A stretch of DNA of 64,000 nt from Sphingobacterium spiritivorum (GTDB lineage Bacteria; Bacteroidota; Bacteroidia; Sphingobacteriales; Sphingobacteriaceae), in contig NZ_CP068083.1 of assembly GCF_016725325.1 (NCBI RefSeq), positions 4,774,001 to 4,838,000 of the forward strand. Direction: 5' to 3'. The position numbers and the translations under genes were made by a program. Positions 61,168 to 64,000 of this stretch are shown here, piece by piece. The notes below the pieces were generated by a model. The model ran no database searches. It had not been told where the DNA came from and was given only the letters and a program-made list of their open reading frames with translations. How positions within the stretch are numbered: the first letter of the stretch is position 1; each line of letters starts with the position of its first letter.

Positions 61168-62223
61168 ATGTACAATTTCAAAAAACCACATATCTTCAAA
61201 AAGGAGATCCTGATAGCTTCATCATTTGCGTTTGCTTTCCTGGCATGGGGACATTCAGCAACAGCTCAAACAGTTGTTAAATCTTCTACAGCCGGCAAGG
61301 GTGTCTATGAAGCTGTTGTCAATGAGCAGAATGGATTTATCTACGTGACTTCTGCAGGTAGCAGAACACAACCGGGCGGAGCCATTTATAAAATCCATCC
61401 GGAAAGTCTGGCGATTACAGATAGCATTATCATGAAAGAAAATCCACCGTTTGGTCTGGGAATCAACCACAAAACTCAAACGTTGTACACGACGAATACC
61501 CGTACGCATTCTGTCAGTGCTGTGGATATTAAAACCGGTAAAGTGATTGCCACATTTAATAATGGAAAAGATAACAGTCATACTCGTGAAGTTCTGGTAG
61601 ATGAAGACAATAACCTGATCTATATCTCTGATGTGGGCGATCCGAGCAGTATATGGGTGATTGACGGTAAAACCAACACCTATCTTCACAGCATCGAAAA
61701 TACAGGTAAAACGACCACAGGTATGGTATTGAATGACCGTAAAGACAAAATGTATATCACGAATATGGGCACTAATGAAGTGGCAGTGATCGATCTGAAG
61801 AGTCATAAAGTAGAAAAAAGCTTCCCTTCCGGAGGAGAATCTCCGGTGAATCTTGTAGCTGACGGCAACCACATCTTTGTTGCTAATCAGAAATCCGGTA
61901 CGATAACAGTCCTTGATGCGACTTCAGGACAAGTACTCAAGTCGATTCCGACAGGTGCCGGAGCGATTGGTATCAGCTATGACAAGAAAAGTAACCGAAT
62001 CTATTCGGCTAACCGCCAGACAGGTACAACTACTGTCATAGATGCTGCCACTTATGCTGTACTGGCGGATTTACCGACAGGATCGCATCCAAATAATGTA
62101 AAAGTATCTCCACAGACGGGAGCGGCTTATGTGATTAATAAAGCTAAAGGTGGCAGACCAGTGGAAGGACAGCCTGCCCCTCCTGCAGATACCAACGGTG
62201 ATACGATTACGCTGATCCGATAA
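61168..62223 (+). CDS. Exported YncE-like seven-bladed propeller protein
   Basis: 351 residues with a signal peptide (IASSFAFAFLAWGHSATAQ). At least six blades repeat the YVTN/NHL-like pattern (NEQNGFIYVTSAGS, NHKTQTLYTTNTRTHSVSAVDIKTGKVI, DEDNNLIYISDVGDPSSIWVIDG, NDRKDKMYITNMGTNEVAVIDL, DGNHIFVANQKSGTITVLDATSG). Periplasmic. E. coli YncE is iron-regulated and of unclear function; here the gene lies 34 bases after an esterase that follows a Fur-like site. A C-terminal extension is PPADTNGDTITLIR. Confidence 0.88.
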   Translation: MYNFKKPHIFKKEILIASSFAFAFLAWGHSATAQTVVKSSTAGKGVYEAVVNEQNGFIYVTSAGSRTQPGGAIYKIHPESLAITDSIIMKENPPFGLGINHKTQTLYTTNTRTHSVSAVDIKTGKVIATFNNGKDNSHTREVLVDEDNNLIYISDVGDPSSIWVIDGKTNTYLHSIENTGKTTTGMVLNDRKDKMYITNMGTNEVAVIDLKSHKVEKSFPSGGESPVNLVADGNHIFVANQKSGTITVLDATSGQVLKSIPTGAGAIGISYDKKSNRIYSANRQTGTTTVIDAATYAVLADLPTGSHPNNVKVSPQTGAAYVINKAKGGRPVEGQPAPPADTNGDTITLIR

Positions 62224-62237
62224 GTAAAACTCATTCG

Positions 62238-62284
62238 TAGGTTTTGATAAAGAGGAAAGTCTTTGTCAAAACCTATTTATTTTA
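62238..62284 (+). terminator. Hairpin between the YncE-like and permease genes
   Basis: TAGGTTTTGA with its complement, extended by AAAGA/TCTTT to 16 pairs including one U.G, then TTTATTTTAT. It would end most transcripts from the esterase-YncE unit or limit read-through to the permeases. Confidence 0.7.
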
Positions 62285-62312
62285 TAGTAAAAGCATACCG
62301 CAAAAGATATTA

Positions 62313-63254
62313 ATGCGCATTCTGTTTCTTATAGTTCTTATACTCCTGGCTATTGTTTCTCTTTTTACAGGAGTCAAAGAGATTTCTCTTTCTGAGATCT
62401 TCCATCTGTCGGAAGATCAGCTACTGGTCTTTACGATCAGCAGAATTCCACGTACAGCGGCACTGATACTGGCCGGAGGAGGTCTCAGTATTGTCGGATT
62501 TATTATGCAGCAGATTACACAAAACAAATTTGTGTCACCAACTACGGCAGGTTCTCTGGAAGCTGCAAAAATGGGAATCCTTTTCAGTTTACTACTCATC
62601 CCACAGGAATCACTGGTCTATAAAATGCTCTTTGCTTTGTGCTTTACCTTTGCTGCAAGTATGCTGTTCATGGCTATGGTAAGGCGTATTCGCTTCCGGA
62701 GTACGGTATTCATTCCGCTGATTGGTATTCTATTCGGAAATATTCTGGGAGCAATCTCTACATTTTTTGCCTATAAGCATAATATTGTCCAAAATGTACA
62801 AGGATGGTTAATGGGCGATTTTTCCGCAGTTCTTCAGGGACAATATGAAACCATCTACATTATTTTGCCTGCCGTGTTGATCAGTTATGTCTATGCAGAC
62901 CGCTTTACTATTGCAGGAATGGGGGAGAGTTTTTCAAAAAACCTCGGACTTCCCTATCTGACAGTTGTCAATCTGGGGTTATTTGTAGTTTCAGTTACTG
63001 TGAGTGTCACTATTGTCACCGTAGGTGCTATACCCTTTTTAGGGCTTATCATTCCTAATATTGTCAGTATGATATACGGCGACAATCTCCGCAAAAATCT
63101 GCCTTATACGGCATTGATAGGTGCTATTTTTCTTTTAGTATGCGATATACTGGGCAGAGTTCTTATATATCCCTACGAAATCCCCATCGGACTGATGGTC
63201 GGAATTACAGGGGGAATTATCTTCTTTTTACTGATCCTAAAACGTAACAGATGA
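62313..63254 (+). CDS. FecCD-type iron-chelate ABC permease, subunit 1
   Basis: 313 residues from MRILFLIVLILLAIVSL; the frame is open further upstream with no good start. Nine or ten helices and family blocks are visible (RIPRTAALILAGGGLSIVGFIMQQITQNKFVSPTTAGSLEAAKMG, IPFLGLIIPNIVSMIYGDNLRKNLPYTALIGA). It resembles the CeuB/FatD/YclN group of siderophore permeases, which use two different permease subunits. Its stop overlaps the start of the second permease (ATGA). Confidence 0.93.
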   Translation: MRILFLIVLILLAIVSLFTGVKEISLSEIFHLSEDQLLVFTISRIPRTAALILAGGGLSIVGFIMQQITQNKFVSPTTAGSLEAAKMGILFSLLLIPQESLVYKMLFALCFTFAASMLFMAMVRRIRFRSTVFIPLIGILFGNILGAISTFFAYKHNIVQNVQGWLMGDFSAVLQGQYETIYIILPAVLISYVYADRFTIAGMGESFSKNLGLPYLTVVNLGLFVVSVTVSVTIVTVGAIPFLGLIIPNIVSMIYGDNLRKNLPYTALIGAIFLLVCDILGRVLIYPYEIPIGLMVGITGGIIFFLLILKRNR

Positions 63255-64000
63255 AACAACAGTCTCGTGTATGGATCATGCTGGCACTATTGGCCGTACT
63301 TATCGTCGCGTTTCTTTTTTACGATACGGGTCGCAATATCGATTATGTGCTCCCCAGACGTGCCATTCGTCTGGCGACCATTGTTGTCGTCGGAATCAGC
63401 GTAGCTTATTCATCGATGATCTTTCAGACGATTACCAACAATAAGATACTCACTCCCTCTATTATGGGATATGAATCGATCTTTATCCTTTTCCAGACCA
63501 TCATTGTATTTGTCTATGGGGATAAGACTTTTCAGGTCATTTCACAAACGGATAATTTCTTTTATGCGATCCTGCTGATGTTATTTTTTTCATGGGTGAT
63601 GTACATGCTGATCTTTGGAAAAAGTAAGCGCAATATATATCATCTGCTGCTGATCGGACTGATACTTGGGACACTGTTTCAGACCATCAGTCAGTTTATG
63701 CAGATTGTCATAGATCCCAATGAATTCTCAGTGATAGAGGGCTATATGTTTGTTTCGTTCAATAAGATGAACAGCAGTCTGCTGCTGATTGCTTCAGTAG
63801 TCCTGCTTGGAACACTCCTATGGGCGCAACGCTATGTTAAATATCTGGATGTCCTCGCATTGGGAAGAGAGCATGCTATTAACCTGGGACTGGATTACAA
63901 TAGACTGATCAAACGGTATATGCTGATTATCTCCCTTCTGGTATCCGTTTCTACAGCCCTTGTCGGACCGGTAACCTTTCTGGGTATTCTGGTTACGAAT
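63251..64000 (+). CDS. FecCD-type iron-chelate ABC permease, subunit 2 (cut by the window end)
   Basis: Open from the ATG that overlaps the previous stop to the end of the window: 250 residues and no stop. It starts MKQQSRVWIMLALLAVLIVAFLFYDTG and has LPRRAIRLATIVVVGISVAYSSMIFQTITNNKILTPSIMGYESIF, ALGREHAINLGLDY and LVGPVTFLGILVTN, matching the CeuC/FatC/YclO group. The missing part should hold the last helices; an ATPase and a binding lipoprotein gene are expected just outside. Confidence 0.92.
   Translation, partial: MKQQSRVWIMLALLAVLIVAFLFYDTGRNIDYVLPRRAIRLATIVVVGISVAYSSMIFQTITNNKILTPSIMGYESIFILFQTIIVFVYGDKTFQVISQTDNFFYAILLMLFFSWVMYMLIFGKSKRNIYHLLLIGLILGTLFQTISQFMQIVIDPNEFSVIEGYMFVSFNKMNSSLLLIASVVLLGTLLWAQRYVKYLDVLALGREHAINLGLDYNRLIKRYMLIISLLVSVSTALVGPVTFLGILVTN

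Noticed and set aside
61255..61872. A 205-codon minus-strand frame opposite the YncE-like gene.
   Set aside because: It mirrors a repetitive propeller gene whose codon pattern leaves the antisense strand free of stops; it has no sensible protein features.

Overview
The window looks like the chromosome of a member of the Bacteroidota, most likely a Sphingobacterium or close relative (Sphingobacteriaceae). The grounds are two SusC/SusD pairs, STN-containing TonB receptors paired with FecR/ECF-sigma switches, many lipoproteins, moderately AT-rich DNA, few Shine-Dalgarno sites and promoters of the Bacteroidota type (TTTG, 19 bases, TAnnTTTG). I saw no rRNA, tRNA, CRISPR array, insertion sequence or phage gene. 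This is an inference from gene content, not a database match.

Left end (1-5.5 kb): a secreted-protein island. A lipoprotein with an HEMIH zinc-protease motif is followed by a 310-residue secreted protein of unknown function, four tandem small secreted paralogues that alternate in type (A-B-A-B) and look like stand-alone TonB C-terminal folds, and a second copy of the 310-residue protein. From 5.6 to 12.2 kb: ispE, a DUF2975/HTH pair, and a SusC/SusD pair without local enzymes or regulators. From 12.4 to 14.4 kb: a lipoprotein, a RibD-like reductase and a YfiT/DinB-type protein.

From 14.4 to 19.4 kb lies a compact metal-uptake unit: a TonB receptor, a CGYC thioredoxin-like protein, a 55-residue protein, a small helical protein and a ZIP transporter, divergent from a DtxR/MntR-type regulator. 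A palindrome sits exactly in the spacer of the operon promoter. From 19.4 to 37.3 kb are mixed housekeeping and accessory genes: DUF1697, SMI1/KNR4, DUF2200, a TPR protein, a MutS-like ATPase, a DUF6265-YCII fusion, a GH116 enzyme with an RbsD/FucU-like lipoprotein, rifampin ADP-ribosyltransferase, membrane proteins, a decayed gene, fabH, and a MocR regulator divergent from a DMT exporter.

From 37.3 to 48.2 kb (minus strand) is a glycan-utilisation locus: ECF sigma, FecR, SusC with STN domain, SusD, a DUF1735/LamG lipoprotein, a GH18 enzyme with a complete DxxDxDxE motif, and a DUF1735/F5-8C lipoprotein. The set resembles loci that release N-glycans with an endo-beta-N-acetylglucosaminidase. 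From 48.6 to 51.0 kb are a ChaN/EreA-like protein and an RCC1-repeat lipoprotein.

From 51.1 kb to the right edge is a probable iron-acquisition region: FecR, an STN TonB receptor, a DUF4876 lipoprotein, a DUF6850 beta-barrel protein, a di-haem peroxidase, an ECF sigma placed last, then a Fes/IroE-like esterase, a YncE-like propeller and two FecCD-type permeases, the second cut by the window end. Two 19-base palindromes, identical at 18 of 19 positions, lie in front of the sigma gene and the esterase gene and are good candidates for Fur boxes.
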